The notes below the pieces were generated by a model. The model saw only the letters and a list, made by a program, of their open reading frames with translations. It did no database searches and was not told the DNA's origin. The position numbers were made by a program, and so were the translations under genes. From Gigaspora rosea (Eukaryota > Glomeromycota > Glomeromycetes > Diversisporales > Gigasporaceae), in the NCBI GenBank assembly GCA_003550325.1, contig QKWP01000437.1, positions 20,452 to 84,451 of the forward strand: a stretch of 64,000 bases of DNA, in the 5' to 3' direction. Positions 1 to 11,654 of the stretch are shown here, one piece after another; position 1 is the stretch's first letter, and each line of letters starts with the position of its first letter.

Positions 1-161
1 TAGGTTGTAAAATTCTGTTTACCGATTATTGTAAAATCATGTTACAACCCTTATTACAGAATGTGGATGAAGAAAAGTAATGTGGCAGTGCTAAATTATA
101 TTTAGAAATGAACATCAAATTCTTCGCTTTCTTGCCTTTGACGATTAGTCAGGAACGATCC
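1..161. repeat. dispersed repeat fragment at window edge
   Basis: No gene seen. Bases about 3-58 (with GTAAAATTCTGTTTACCG and CATGTTACAA) closely resemble 44,876-44,931, so this is a copy of a dispersed repeat cut by the window edge. Confidence 0.5.
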
Positions 162-516
162 AACCGCACCAGGGGTCTAGACACTTTTTCAGTAACGTGA
201 CGTGGCGCATGAGAATTAACCAATCGGAGAACGTAAATTTTGATCATCCCGGATCAGTCCGACATCAAAACAAAACACGTGTACAAGAAGAAAAAAAGAG
301 AAAAGAGCGAAAATACTAGAAAACTAATGTTTAAATCGGCCTTAAAAACCACATAAAAATGTCCGGAACGCGATTTTACATATATATAGGGACCTTCTAA
401 GGCTATATACACGAACCCTAACCCTAACCTTAACAATAAAGCCAAAAAGTTAATCCGAAGACGCCACTACGTGATGGTCACGTTACTGCAAAAGTGTCTA
501 GACTCCTGGTGGGGCC
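162..516. mobile_element. Mutator-like MITE with 10-bp target duplication
   Basis: The ends are inverted repeats: left CACCAGGGGTCTAGACAC and right complement CACCAGGAGTCTAGACAC, continuing to CAGTAACGTGAC and GTGGCG on both sides. GGAACGATCC occurs directly outside both ends (152-161 and 517-526). A 10-bp duplication points to the Mutator/MULE superfamily (inference from TSD length). The interior holds CCCTAACCCTAA-like sequence and no transposase. Confidence 0.65.
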
Positions 517-526
517 GGAACGATCC

Positions 527-1193
527 GGTCTAGCCCAGAAGCACAGCCATTGATCCTAATCGGGCAAGCAGATAGGCTGATCCCACATGGATTGCCACAT
601 GAAAATAGATAAGTACAATAACTAACAATTTTAATTAGTTGCCTATTTGGGTCGTTGACAATCATTAACAAATTGCCATTGTAGGGTTAACACAAGAAGC
701 GCGGCACGAATTTACGCGCATTTATCATTCCGCAAGAACCAAGTTTTGCACCAGAACCTCCCAACCCGATAGAATCCTGCCATAAATTGATTAATTTTCG
801 ACATGTGATCTTCCTGTGTAAACCAGTTTATCACGTATGATGATAGTCAAACGACAAAATAAGGCAACAACGAACAAATTCATTCGTTACAGCTTCTCGC
901 TATTTCTTTGCAGATCAGTGATTATCAATTCATAAAAATCCGACGAAAACAAAAAAAAAATAGAGAATAACACACAATGCTACAAATAAATATAGGATGA
1001 GATGTTCATAAAAACCATAAAAATATATATTTCGATACGTACCGATTACTTTTTAACGATTCGAAAGAATTTTTTTTTTTCTCGCTCAAGACTTAAGACT
1101 TACTTAAGACTTAATGACTTAAGACTTAATACTATATCTAGATCTAGATCTAGATCTAGTATAAAAAACGTAAAAAAGCAAATTTCCTTTTTT
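527..1193. other. intergenic, no gene; TAGATC microsatellite
   Basis: No coding signal was found. At about 1,080-1,125 there is a run of ACTTAAG-type repeats, and at about 1,133-1,160 a self-complementary (TAGATC)n microsatellite. Confidence 0.5.
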
Positions 1194-1481
1194 GGGGGAC
1201 GTCTAAAGCGGAGGCAAATCATGTGATCAACAGCCAATCAAATTATAGAATTTTGATGATCGACGGCGAAGCAAAACAAGAAATAAAAGTAAAAAACCTG
1301 AAAAATACGAAAAACGGCAGTCTAAACCTACCTTGATAGGTTAATCAAAAATGTGGGAAGGCAATTTTGCTTATATATATCTACCTAAAACCTAATCTAA
1401 CCCTAATATAGGACGACCCTAACCCTAAAGTTAATTGAAAAAATTATTAAATATGAGTTGCCTCCGCTTTAGACGTCCCCC
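1194..1481. mobile_element. MITE with GGGGGACG ends
   Basis: Perfect 24-bp terminal inverted repeats begin GGGGGACGTCTAAAGC on the left; the complement ends at 1,481. Both ends abut a run of six T, which could be the target duplication. The interior carries CCCTAACCCTAA-like sequence and no ORF of its own. Superfamily not assigned. Confidence 0.65.
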
Positions 1482-2600
1482 TTTTTTGAATATTGCGAGG
1501 AAATTATTTTGATGATCAAATGCACAAGAATATCACAAATTACCGTAAGCAGCAGAACCACCAACCGTTTATAGCAAAGTCTAAATACACCACATTACAC
1601 AGCTTAACTATTTTTGGGAAAACGGATCAAGCAAAATTAAATATTGTTAAATATAGAAATCGGGTCTTCAAAATCGGGATCTCATTCTAGATATAGAATG
1701 GTATAACGGCAATCAAGATCAGCAATTAAGCGACGACCACGAGAAAATAAATTACAGAATAAGGTATTGCACTTTAAAAAGTTAGACCAACAATTTTATG
1801 CGACACAAAATACAGGAGCAAGTGTCACATTAAATGTGAAGATGAAACATGCGGAGTTTCTATATGCATTTACTCTCTTACTTCGCCATGTGCATTTATC
1901 CAATAAAGTGCAAGATTTTGCGTACGAACGCCATTTAATTTTCAGTATAACCATACACTACGTGAAATTTCAATATCAATCCGTTCCTGGTGGGATTTCA
2001 TGATTTGGCAAGAAAACAGTTCATTAACAATTAATTTACTGTGCTTCATATTGACGAGTGAAACTTTGAATTATTATTTTGAAAAACCTTAACATTCAGC
2101 ATCCAGAGGTCGTTACAAAGAAGCTCGTTGAAAGCGGTGCTGACTTAGTCGACATCACATAGAGTTAAGGTTAGAGTTTTGTTAGTTGCAAGTATAAATT
2201 GTCACTTAGCGTGATGTCAGCTAAATGAGCTGTAAATGAAAATGATTCGTCAAGGGTTTTATCAATCGTCACGAGTTTTGTCAATCACAAGGTTTCGTCA
2301 AACATTGACAAAACCATTTCGTCATTAAAATAGTTTCGTCAGGTATCATTAGATGTGACTGATGCCATTTTGATATGAAATTTTTTTAGGTTTGGTTTGA
2401 GTTTAAGGTTAGAATTAATGTTCTGCGTCATTTTTTCAATTTATGTCACTTCGAAGTTGACGTGTCATTTGTAAATTTAAAAGTAGCACATCAATCGGTA
2501 TTGATAGTGCAATTTTTGCAAATCGAAAGTTCATATAAAATCATATATAATGAAAATCCTTTAAATATTGCATATATAACGAAAAATCGGTTAAATTTCG
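1482..2600. other. intergenic, no gene recognised
   Basis: Only short chance ORFs. At about 2,246-2,340 the motif TTTCGTCA/TTTTGTCAATC recurs five times in degenerate form. The same motif is tandemly repeated near 63,380-63,440. Confidence 0.4.
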
Positions 2601-2604
2601 TACA

Positions 2605-3325
2605 AATTAGGCTACGCAAAGTTGTTTTTTCGTTTTGCATTACATGGAATCTGAAAACTTGGGTCGGTCGGTCGGATTTTTTTTTTTTTAATTTACTGTA
2701 AAATAATAGAATTATGTTCACATCTAAGGCCACACAAAGTTAATTTTTCGTTTTGCATTACATGGAATCTGAATACATGAGTCAGTCGGTCGATCTTTTT
2801 TTTTTTTTGCTTAATTTATTGTGAATAATGTTCACGTACTGTATAAGGTTATGAAGGTTGAGTTTTCATTTGACACAACATGGAATTAAAAAATTGGGTC
2901 GGCAGTCATATCTTTTCCGTCAGTACTACCAGTACTATCGGACAATTACGGGAAATTAAGGTGACGTCGAATGAGAATAGCGGCACAATTGGGATCCAAA
3001 AAAAAGAAAAAATTTTTTTGAGAAATTGAAAAATGAGTCGACGGGTAATGTAAAACTAAAAATCAACTTTGATTGGTTTAAGGCTACGCAAAATTAATTT
3101 TTCATTTTGCACAAGTAATCAAATAATTGGTCTGGCAGTCATATTTTTCCGTCAGTCCTATCGGACAATTACAGAAAATTAAGGTTTCAATCGGATGATG
3201 CCGGATGAAAAATAATTGGAGTAATCGGCACAATTGGAATCTAAAAAAAAAAAAAATTTGAAAATTTGAAAAAATGGGTCGGGCGGGTAATACAAAACAA
3301 AAAATCAACTTTGCGTGGCTTACAT
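2605..3325. repeat. tandem cluster of one MITE-like family
   Basis: Near-copies of a start motif (GGCTACGCAAAGTT, then TTTTCGTTTTGCATTACATG) occur at about 2,610, 2,728, 2,848 and 3,082. Two longer direct copies (about 2,848-3,010 and 3,082-3,245) share the GTCAGT..TATCGGACAATTAC core. The right boundary at 3,286-3,325 carries the inverse end (AATCAACTTTGCGTGGCTTA). This suggests repeated nested or tandem insertion of one short element. Confidence 0.55.
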
Positions 3326-3347
3326 TTAAATTAAAAATAAAAAAATG

Positions 3348-5744
3348 CTATTGATTTTTGCATTGACTGTGTAGGACACATCCACAACGTCTCGTACATA
3401 GTTTATTGTTTATTCGACATGAGCATACTTTAGTTCCACAATTTGTTTTTCGGCAATTGCAGCGATCGATATTATTTTCTTGAGTTGCAACTTCCGTGTG
3501 GTTCTTCGCTTGATTCGAAAAAAGACACATTGTATCTGAATTATCATAATCGCTAAATCTAATTTAAAAAAAAAAATAAAATAAGTATATAAATGTATAA
3601 AATAAAATTAATAATAAAAAAATTAATTAAATTTATAGCTATAAACTGCTCACTCAGAATTTATATTTATAACATTAGTATTATTGCCAAATTCATTATT
3701 AACAGTAGCACTTGATTGACTAAGTTGGGTAGCTTGTCGTGTAAATGGTGATAATCGTAAATTATTTTGCTTAAAACTTGCTTCCCTTAAAGAAATTGAA
3801 TTATTTAGAGGAACCACTTCAAGTGCAGGATAATCCGGAGTATCTAGCGGTTCAAGTTCACTTGCCGAATACCAATTTTCTAGTACACCAAATTGGCAAG
3901 CAACCTGATAAGCATCAAAGTTAGTTTTTTTTTGGAGAATTTTGCAAGGTAAGGATCGCTGATCCATTTTTAATTTATCAACATCAGTAACACGAATCTT
4001 AACAAGTTCACCGAGTTCAAATACACGTCCACGTTTAGTCTTGTATTCTTTTTCATGTTTTTTTTGATTGTTTAAGATAGCCGATGGCCGAATTGATTCA
4101 TGTTGCTCAAATGTAGGACGTGTTGTGTTTATTATATAATACAAGGATGTTCGTGACTATAAAAAAAAAATTAGGTTTATTATATTATTATTTATAAAAA
4201 AATATAAATTTATGATCAATCATTAAAAAAAAAAAATTGATGAAAAAACTCACCACCTCCTCAATTACTTCAATAGGACTAGCCTGCCATTTTTCTTTTT
4301 CCTGTGATGTATAACGTCGACTTATTACTGTATCCACGGACTCTTGTGATGAATCGGAATCACTGACTTCAATAAATTCTTGTGGTGTTATTGAATAATC
4401 TTGGCTAGTACTAGAATTTAAATAATTATCATCGTTATTACTGCTACCATTATTGGCAGTTACAAAACTAATTTCGGAATTCGTTTCATGCAAGTCATAA
4501 AACGATGAATTTGGTTCTTCATTTTGTTGATCGTTCTCTAAAATATCAGCAAGATTCATATCACAACGAGAATACTGTCTAAAGACTAAGTTATAAGGGG
4601 TAGTCTTATGAACCGAACAATACTGATTGTTCATTGCCCCTGGATATTATGAAATTAATTAATTAACTAATTACCGGTAATTAATTAAAAAAAAAAAAAA
4701 TTTAAAATAAATAAAAATATTAACAGACTACAAATTTTAATCCGAGACTCCAATCTGTCCTACGCGTTTCTTCCATCCAGGAACCTAGCATTACTTGAAG
4801 TGTGTCATTGCCTTTTTTGACAAGATCTTGACACAGAAGGTTCCTATGGCTGCCATGACCCGTTTTGATATTCGGTAAATGGTTTAATATTTCTTGAACA
4901 ACTTTCCCAACAAATTCTTCACCGTTATCTGAGTAAAGTATGGCAGGTGGACCATACATTAGACAGAACTTAAATAAACAAATAGCGGCATCTTGAGCTG
5001 AATTTGTTTGTGAAGGCTCAGCATAAGAAAATTGGGTGAAATGATCCCTGATGTGGGTTATGTATTTAAAACCTTCATCTGGTGTCATGGTCATATTAAT
5101 TGTATCGATCTTAATAAAAATAAGTTTTTTTTTATAAATATTATTATATTTATAAATAAACATAAAAATTTTTACTAACTTGTACATGTGCTAAAAATGC
5201 CTCAGAAACAATCGGTCGTGTAGGCGGAACTCTTTTAGATAATCGCCGAGTAACGCACACATTACATTCACGAACTGCATCTTCCACTACTTGTTGTGGG
5301 ATAAAGCAATATCTTTCTCGAATCTAATAAGTAATATTTAATTAAAATAAAAGAAAAATAAAAATAACAATTATAAAAAAATAATATATATTGTACCTTC
5401 TTCCATGTTCTTTCTTGACCTCCGTGTTCAGTGGCCTTATGGGCTGCACAGATTACTTCATAAAAACTTTCTTTTGGGCACACCTGGGTACCCAAATTAT
5501 ATTCGTTTCGTTTAAGTAAATGGAGTTCTTCAACCGTATTAATTTGAATTCTTTTAAAAATATTAAGAACCCAGTGCTTTAAATATGGATTGTATGGTAA
5601 GTCAGGGTTTTTTAATATACTTAGACACTCATTATATCGATTTCTATCCATTAAACAACGGTTATTCTTTCTCTTTTTGAGATAAGCTTCTAAGATACAT
5701 TCAAAGGATTCTTTTGCAAGAAAACTATAACTACGTGATTCCAT
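3348..5744 (-). CDS. KRBA2-like integrase (rve) protein, six exons
   Basis: Splicing five GT..AG introns gives a continuous frame of about 658 residues. Minus-strand exons are 5744-5397, 5323-5180, 5109-4725, 4639-4254, 4156-3654 and 3558-3348, all phase-consistent. In order: an H2C2 zinc-binding segment (HKATEHGG...CNVC), an integrase core with first Asp in QIDTINM and second Asp in SDNGEEF, a connection segment (KTTPYNLVF), an SH3-like stretch with Q.ACQFGVL, an acidic linker, and a C-terminal CXC-type cysteine-rich tail (CNCRKTNCG...CRINNKLCTRRCGC). Transposon-derived KRBA2/Ginger-type genes have this order. The third catalytic residue is replaced: the usual LVER-type position reads LVKKGND, so strand transfer is not expected. 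No TIRs or target duplication were found. It is either a domesticated DNA-binding protein or a young pseudogene. Splice sites are read by eye. Confidence 0.75.
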
Positions 5745-8700
5745 ATTATCAACGATGAAAAAAGAGTTTGATAAAAATTTAATAAAATTTCTTATTATTT
5801 ATAAAATCTGCATTTAAAGTTTGACATGTGTTATTTGACAATCGGCAATTGACAGAATTTGGGATGATGCATAACATTAATAGCTATGTGGATTTTAACA
5901 CGGTTATATTTTCAAATCGTAGCCTATTCAAAATCAGCCGTGCCACTTTCATAAAATGTTACACTACTTCTTGGAATTCCACTGGCTGATCCCCTAACCC
6001 TAATCAATCAAATGCGTTATTTCACGATCATCCAATCATCCCTACACTAACTATAAAGAACTATTTAGGATGATTATTTATATTAACTATTAAGAATTGT
6101 CTGTATAGATAATAGGCCTTTATCTAGCTACTAATGAAGACCATGAAATAGAAAATGTTCTTTTTGTTCCAATATATAAGGAAGAGAAGAATCCAAATAC
6201 TTAAATTATAATATTTGTAAAAATGTTATATCTATAGTATGGGAACCTTTAAATTAGCAAGTTCTAAATTTTGGGTTGGAACCAATAAAATTTTGCAAAT
6301 AAAAAAAAACAAAAAAAAACAGAACCAGAACTACAATGTTTAAATCAGTATTAGATTAGAGCAAATAGAATTGCAGTAAATTTAGTAGTAGTAAATAAAA
6401 AAATAAAAATAAACCTAGTATAAATTAAGTTTTTAAAAATTTTTTATAATTCTGCCCAGAATTATAATACCTTTGGCCAGAATTATGGTAATTTTGGGCA
6501 AAATTTTAGTGGCCAAATTTTAGGTTTATTAATAAAGATAGTTAACTTTGAAACTTTATAAAAGTATACAAACTTAATAAATTAAAAAACAAGTTATATA
6601 ACTATATTCACAAAGTCTTTCTCTATATTTTTATAAAAGAAAAATTGTTCTAGCTACCCATAGGTTTCCGAAAATAAGCTACCTCCAAAAGAAGCTACCC
6701 CAGATTTTTAGAAAAAATTTTAAAAAAATTGTTAACAGTCGCTACATATAAAACTTTTTTTACTATATAAACTTGATTAAATTAAGTTGTTCAAAGCAAC
6801 CTATAGTAAAAATTTCATGCCATTTGGACAAATTTTTATTAGTACGTTTTTCAATTTTTCAAAAAATTTAACAATTCGAAAATAAGCTACCCTATGGTTT
6901 TTGTATAACTTTTTGGCTGCTTATTTTTGGACAAATATGGTATACAAGTTATTTTTTATACCATTTTAAAAATTATCAATTTCACTTGTTGATTTAAGGA
7001 TTCCTGTACTATAGAATCCATAATTATAGATTAAGATTAAGAGTAAATATAATATCAGATAAATATTGCAGATCAAATTTTTTAATAAAATAGATGTTAT
7101 TAAAAAAAACAAACATTATTAAATCAGATATAAGATTATTTACTAACTAATATAATCATAATGTATTAGTCTAATATTATAGACTAATAGATTAATAATT
7201 ATATTAAATTTTAATATTAATCAAAATAAAAGAAAATATATATATTAATATCTCTTAAACTGTCTAGCAAGCAAATTTGCTTGCTTAAATTATTTTTTAA
7301 AAGTTTTTTTAAGTTTTTTTTAAAATTTATTTAAGCTTGCCCCTTCTATTTATTAAATAAAATTAAAGGTATTTCTTTTATAAATAATATATTTAAATTT
7401 TATTATTCTATCTTTAATTTTAATTAAGATATTACAATTTTAACAAAACTTATTTTTAATTTTACTATTAAATTTTAGAAAATTACTACAAATCACCACT
7501 AGTGATTATCACCTGTGATCTACAATGCATAAAACAAAATAAACAAAACAAACTAAATAAAAATTAAATTTCTTTAATATTAGAGTAAGAGTAAAGGTTA
7601 GAGATTAGAATAGGGCTTTGTATATAGTAAAATTTAGCAAGAAATTTTTTTTTGTATAAAAAAAAGTAGTTTCATAGGCAAAATTTTAGGTTAGAAGCAA
7701 TTTTAGGAATTTTTTAAAAATTTTTTGTTTTTGTTACACAAAAATTGATCTACATGTTACACCTGATCCTGAATTTTAATTGGTAAATTGAACACCGGTA
7801 ATGATCACCAGTGGTGATAAATAGCAAACTTCTAAATTTTAAATGTTTTTAAAATTTTATAAGTTTTTAAAGAGAATTTTTTTAGTTACTACTAAGTAAA
7901 GTTTAAGGGTAGAGTGAATGTAGATCATTTTTTATATGATCTATGTAGTATATTAGAATTTTATATAGTAAATAAAAATGCTTCTAATAAATTTTTTTAA
8001 GATTTTGACCAATTTGTAAAAAATTTATATAATATGTAGTTTTAAATAGTTTTTTATAATAATAAAGTTGCGCAATATCCATTGCTTTAAAAAAAATTAA
8101 CTTTACATATAATTAAATTTTGTAGAATGCTATATGATTTTTGTAGGTTGTACAAAGAATTGATTGGTCAGATTATATGATATTTATATGTAAATCATAT
8201 AATATCATATAAATTGGTTACACAAAGTTGATTTACAATCAATTTTATATGAAATTGAAAATTTGTACACCCTACCCTTAAATTTTGCTTAATAAATTAT
8301 AAAAGTCACAATAATAAAAGTAGTCTAATTTTAAATTTTTACAACTTTGGATTAGGTAATAGAAGCTAAATCTTAGATATTTATTAAGTAAAACTAAAAG
8401 AAAAGATTTTTAAAATTAAAATTTTTTTAAAAAATTATAAAATTTTCTTTTAAAAGCAATCTCAATTTTTTTATAAATATTAAAAATAATGTATCAAGAA
8501 ATAATTTGTTGCTATTCGAAGACCACTATTAAAATTTATAAATGAATTTTATAAATATTAAAAATAAAAATAAGTTTTAAATAGTGTATAATCATAGTTT
8601 TTATTAAAAAAATTATAAAATATTTTTAATTTTAAAAAAAATAGGTTAGATAAGAATTTATAAAATTTAAGCAGACAAATTTGCCTGCTTAACTGGATGA

Positions 8701-10773
8701 TTTAAGGGATAATCAACAATAATTGGCCTGTTAATATATTTCTAATTATATACATTATTAGGTGATATAAATATAACATTATTAATTAACTTGTATGATC
8801 TAAATTTTAGGCTATTTATTAATAATATATACTAATTATCACATAATTTTATTTATTTTATAATAATATTATCCAATTTTATTAATTTATTTTTTAAACT
8901 TAAATAGGCAATATTCTGTTAATTAGTATAATTTTCTATTTTTATTAACTAATATATTTCTAATTATATATATTATTAGATAATATAAATATAATATTAC
9001 TAGAAACTGGAAACCAGTGTCAGTCTGAAGTATTAAATTTAAATAAAAACATAAATCATCTGTAGTAATTTTCAAATTTATCAAATAAGTGCAGAATCTT
9101 GTAAAAAATTGTAATAATTTTCAAAATTTAGATTTTTAAAGTTCTTTGCAAATTTTTTGTACAAATATTTAAAAAGTATAATTTGTAATAATCTTCAAAT
9201 TTATAACTATTTATCTGCTAGTAAGAAAACAAGAAAAAAAAACAATAAACAAAAAATGATAAATAAAATAAATAAAGTAAAAAAGTACATTTTTTATTTA
9301 CTTTTTTTTTATTTTTTATTTTTTTTAATAATTTTATTGGTTATTTTTATTTTTTTTAATTTTTAATTTTTTTATATTTTTAGTTTTTTTAATTATTTTT
9401 TTAAATTATTTTAGTGGGAATAAAAAGTAAATTCCTAGTTATTTTTATAATAAAGAATAATTAGACTTTATCTTTATTTCTATTCTATTGCATATATGTA
9501 TGTACCATATACTATTTCATTTATTCTTTTTTTATTAATAATATTTTACTTTTTATTTTTTATTTTTTTTAATGTTATTAGTTTTTTTTTAATTTTATTA
9601 CCATAGTGCACTGACCAAAAGATCCAGAGTCTAATGCAATCTACCCATCAAAAAACTTACAAAAGACCCAGGTATATTATATGGCAGCAGATCTGTACTG
9701 CAAAAAAAATTTTAAGCATTTACACATTTCACACTTACAATAAGTAGTTTAATACAGTCTCGAATATTACCAAATTTGGATGATGTAGATCGCACCTTTT
9801 ATGGTAATCAAAAAAGTTCTAGAGATTTCAGCATGCATGCGAAAATCCTTGTAAATTCAGTAATTCGAAGTCTAAAAATGCAAATTTCTGCACATAACGT
9901 TATCGGTCAGGAGATATGTCATGCAAATTTAGATACTGATGTACCTCTTATATGAGTGATCAACACAAAAATTGTAAAGTCTATAGTAAAAATCTAAGAA
10001 AAATTTTTTTGCTTCTTTGCCACTTTTGGGTTCTTTTTACAACTTTGTAAATATTACTAAGATATTTTATTCGTCTAAATATGTAGTTAACAAAAGTTTA
10101 AAATATATATTGCAATACTTACTAGAACTTAGTCCATCTCAAGCTTAAAGTTTGTCAATTTGCGAAAGTTGAGAATCCCTTTATACCCGTCATCCTCAGG
10201 TTCTTTTTACAACTTGGTAATTATTGTTAATGTATTTTATTTATTTAAATTTATAATTAGCAAAGGTTTAATTATATTTTGCAATTCTTATTATATAGAA
10301 TTTAGCTTATCTCAAGTCAAAGATATACATTGTGAATCTTTTTATATCAGAATTTTTTTTTTGTTGCTTTAGATTTTTTTATAACTGGGTAAATATTATT
10401 TAAATATTTTACTTGTTTGAATATATGTATTATTGGTAAAAGTTTAAATTACATTTTGTAATACATATTAAAATTTAGTTTATCTCAAGGGTAACAATGA
10501 GAAAATTATATTTACGAAAGTCTAGAATATATTTGAATTAAGTTTAAAGATTGTAATAAGAGAGGTACTATATTTAGTAAAACTATTTAGAGAGATTTAA
10601 CTATGTTATTTAAGTTTGGTGTTTTTATATTTATTAAAAAATTTTATTAATTTATTTATAGATTTTTCAAAATTGATAACTTATCGCTTATAATAATCTA
10701 ATTTTAAGCAAAAGTATTTATTTATAACTCTGAATTAAACTTTCTTTTAGGTGAATGGCATACAAACAAAATA
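5745..10773. other. long AT-rich gene-free stretch
   Basis: No credible coding region. Visible structures are: a related palindrome pair AGCAAGCAAATTTGCTTGCT (about 7,268) and AAGCAGACAAATTTGCCTGCTT-like (about 8,670); a direct repeat of an AATATATTTCTAATTATATA-type block at about 8,732 and 8,946; a MITE-end fragment with TTTCACGATCATCCAATC at about 6,018; very T-rich low-complexity DNA at 9,290-9,600; and repeated blocks with TTTTACAACTTGGTAA near 10,035, 10,207 and 10,378. Confidence 0.5.
7491..7825. mobile_element. candidate MITE with palindromic ends
   Basis: The left end reads ATCACCACTAGTGATTATCA and the right complement ATCACCACTGGTGATCATTA. Each end is partly self-complementary. Near the right end there is a TTACACCTGATCCTG block shared with elements near 46,170 and 63,040-63,310. 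Target duplication is not clear, so the limits are approximate. Confidence 0.4.
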
Positions 10774-10922
10774 ATGTGTACTGTGCTTATAAAATTATTT
10801 TCAGGCTATGGTATTTTTAATTTATCAAGCGTATTAGGTGTTCTTTATTTAGACAAATTAGAACAAGTTATTGATTATTCTGCAGCTTGTAGAGTTTTTG
10901 AGCTATTATGGGTAAGAGTAGG

Positions 10923-11165
10923 CAGTGTTGTCACTTGGACGTGTCCATACTATGTTTTTTGTCCAATGTCCAAGATTGTTCAAAATTGTTCAAGCCTATG
11001 TCCCATGTTTAACTAATCAATAAAGTAATTTAAAAAAATATATAATTATATATTTTTTTAGGTGCTGGACTTATTGGTGAAAAAATTAAAATAGATTATC
11101 TTAATAAAATTTTAAGTAATTTTAATTTGAAAAAATGTCCAAAAAACGTCCAAGTGACAACACTA
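10923..11165. mobile_element. hAT-like MITE, 8-bp target duplication
   Basis: The left end is CAGTGTTGTCACTTGGACGT and the right complement TAGTGTTGTCACTTGGACGT, 19 of 20 matching. The flanks AGAGTAGG (10,915-10,922) and GGAGTAGG (11,166-11,173) match in 7 of 8 positions. It lies inside a coding stretch whose frame rejoins when it is removed. A short interior piece (GEKIKIDYLNKIL) looks coding and may be captured host sequence. Confidence 0.65.
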
Positions 11166-11654
11166 GGAGTAGGTGTCACAATTCATAATCATGCAAAAAA
11201 AAAAAAAAAGTATTGAAGAATTGATAGAACAAAATAATATATTAAAAGTTTGGACTATTTTTTTTCAATGGACAAGCTTTTGGCTTGGTCATTGGCTTGA
11301 AATAAGACATGGTGATTTTGTAATGCAATTAGAAAATCTTATTGCATTTGCACCACTATTTTTAGCAGCCAGATGTCAAATTATTCACAATCAGTTATAT
11401 TTTACATAATGTAAGTATTCCTAATTTGACGCAGTTAATCTTGCCTAATAGCAAGTCTTTATAAAATTAATATAAAAACAAACAAGTTTTTACTAAATAT
11501 GATATAATTCGATCTAAATCAGTCATATATCAAAAAAAAAAAGAATTTTTTTAATCAAAAAAAAAATTCTTATTCTAGTTACAAAGTTCTTCCAAAAACT
11601 GCGATTATCAGAAGATCGCCCTAATTTGACGCACTCAATAAAAGAATGTAATTT

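Noticed and set aside
254-445. 63-codon minus-strand ORF
   Set aside because: It lies entirely inside the Mutator-like MITE and is low-complexity; no domain.
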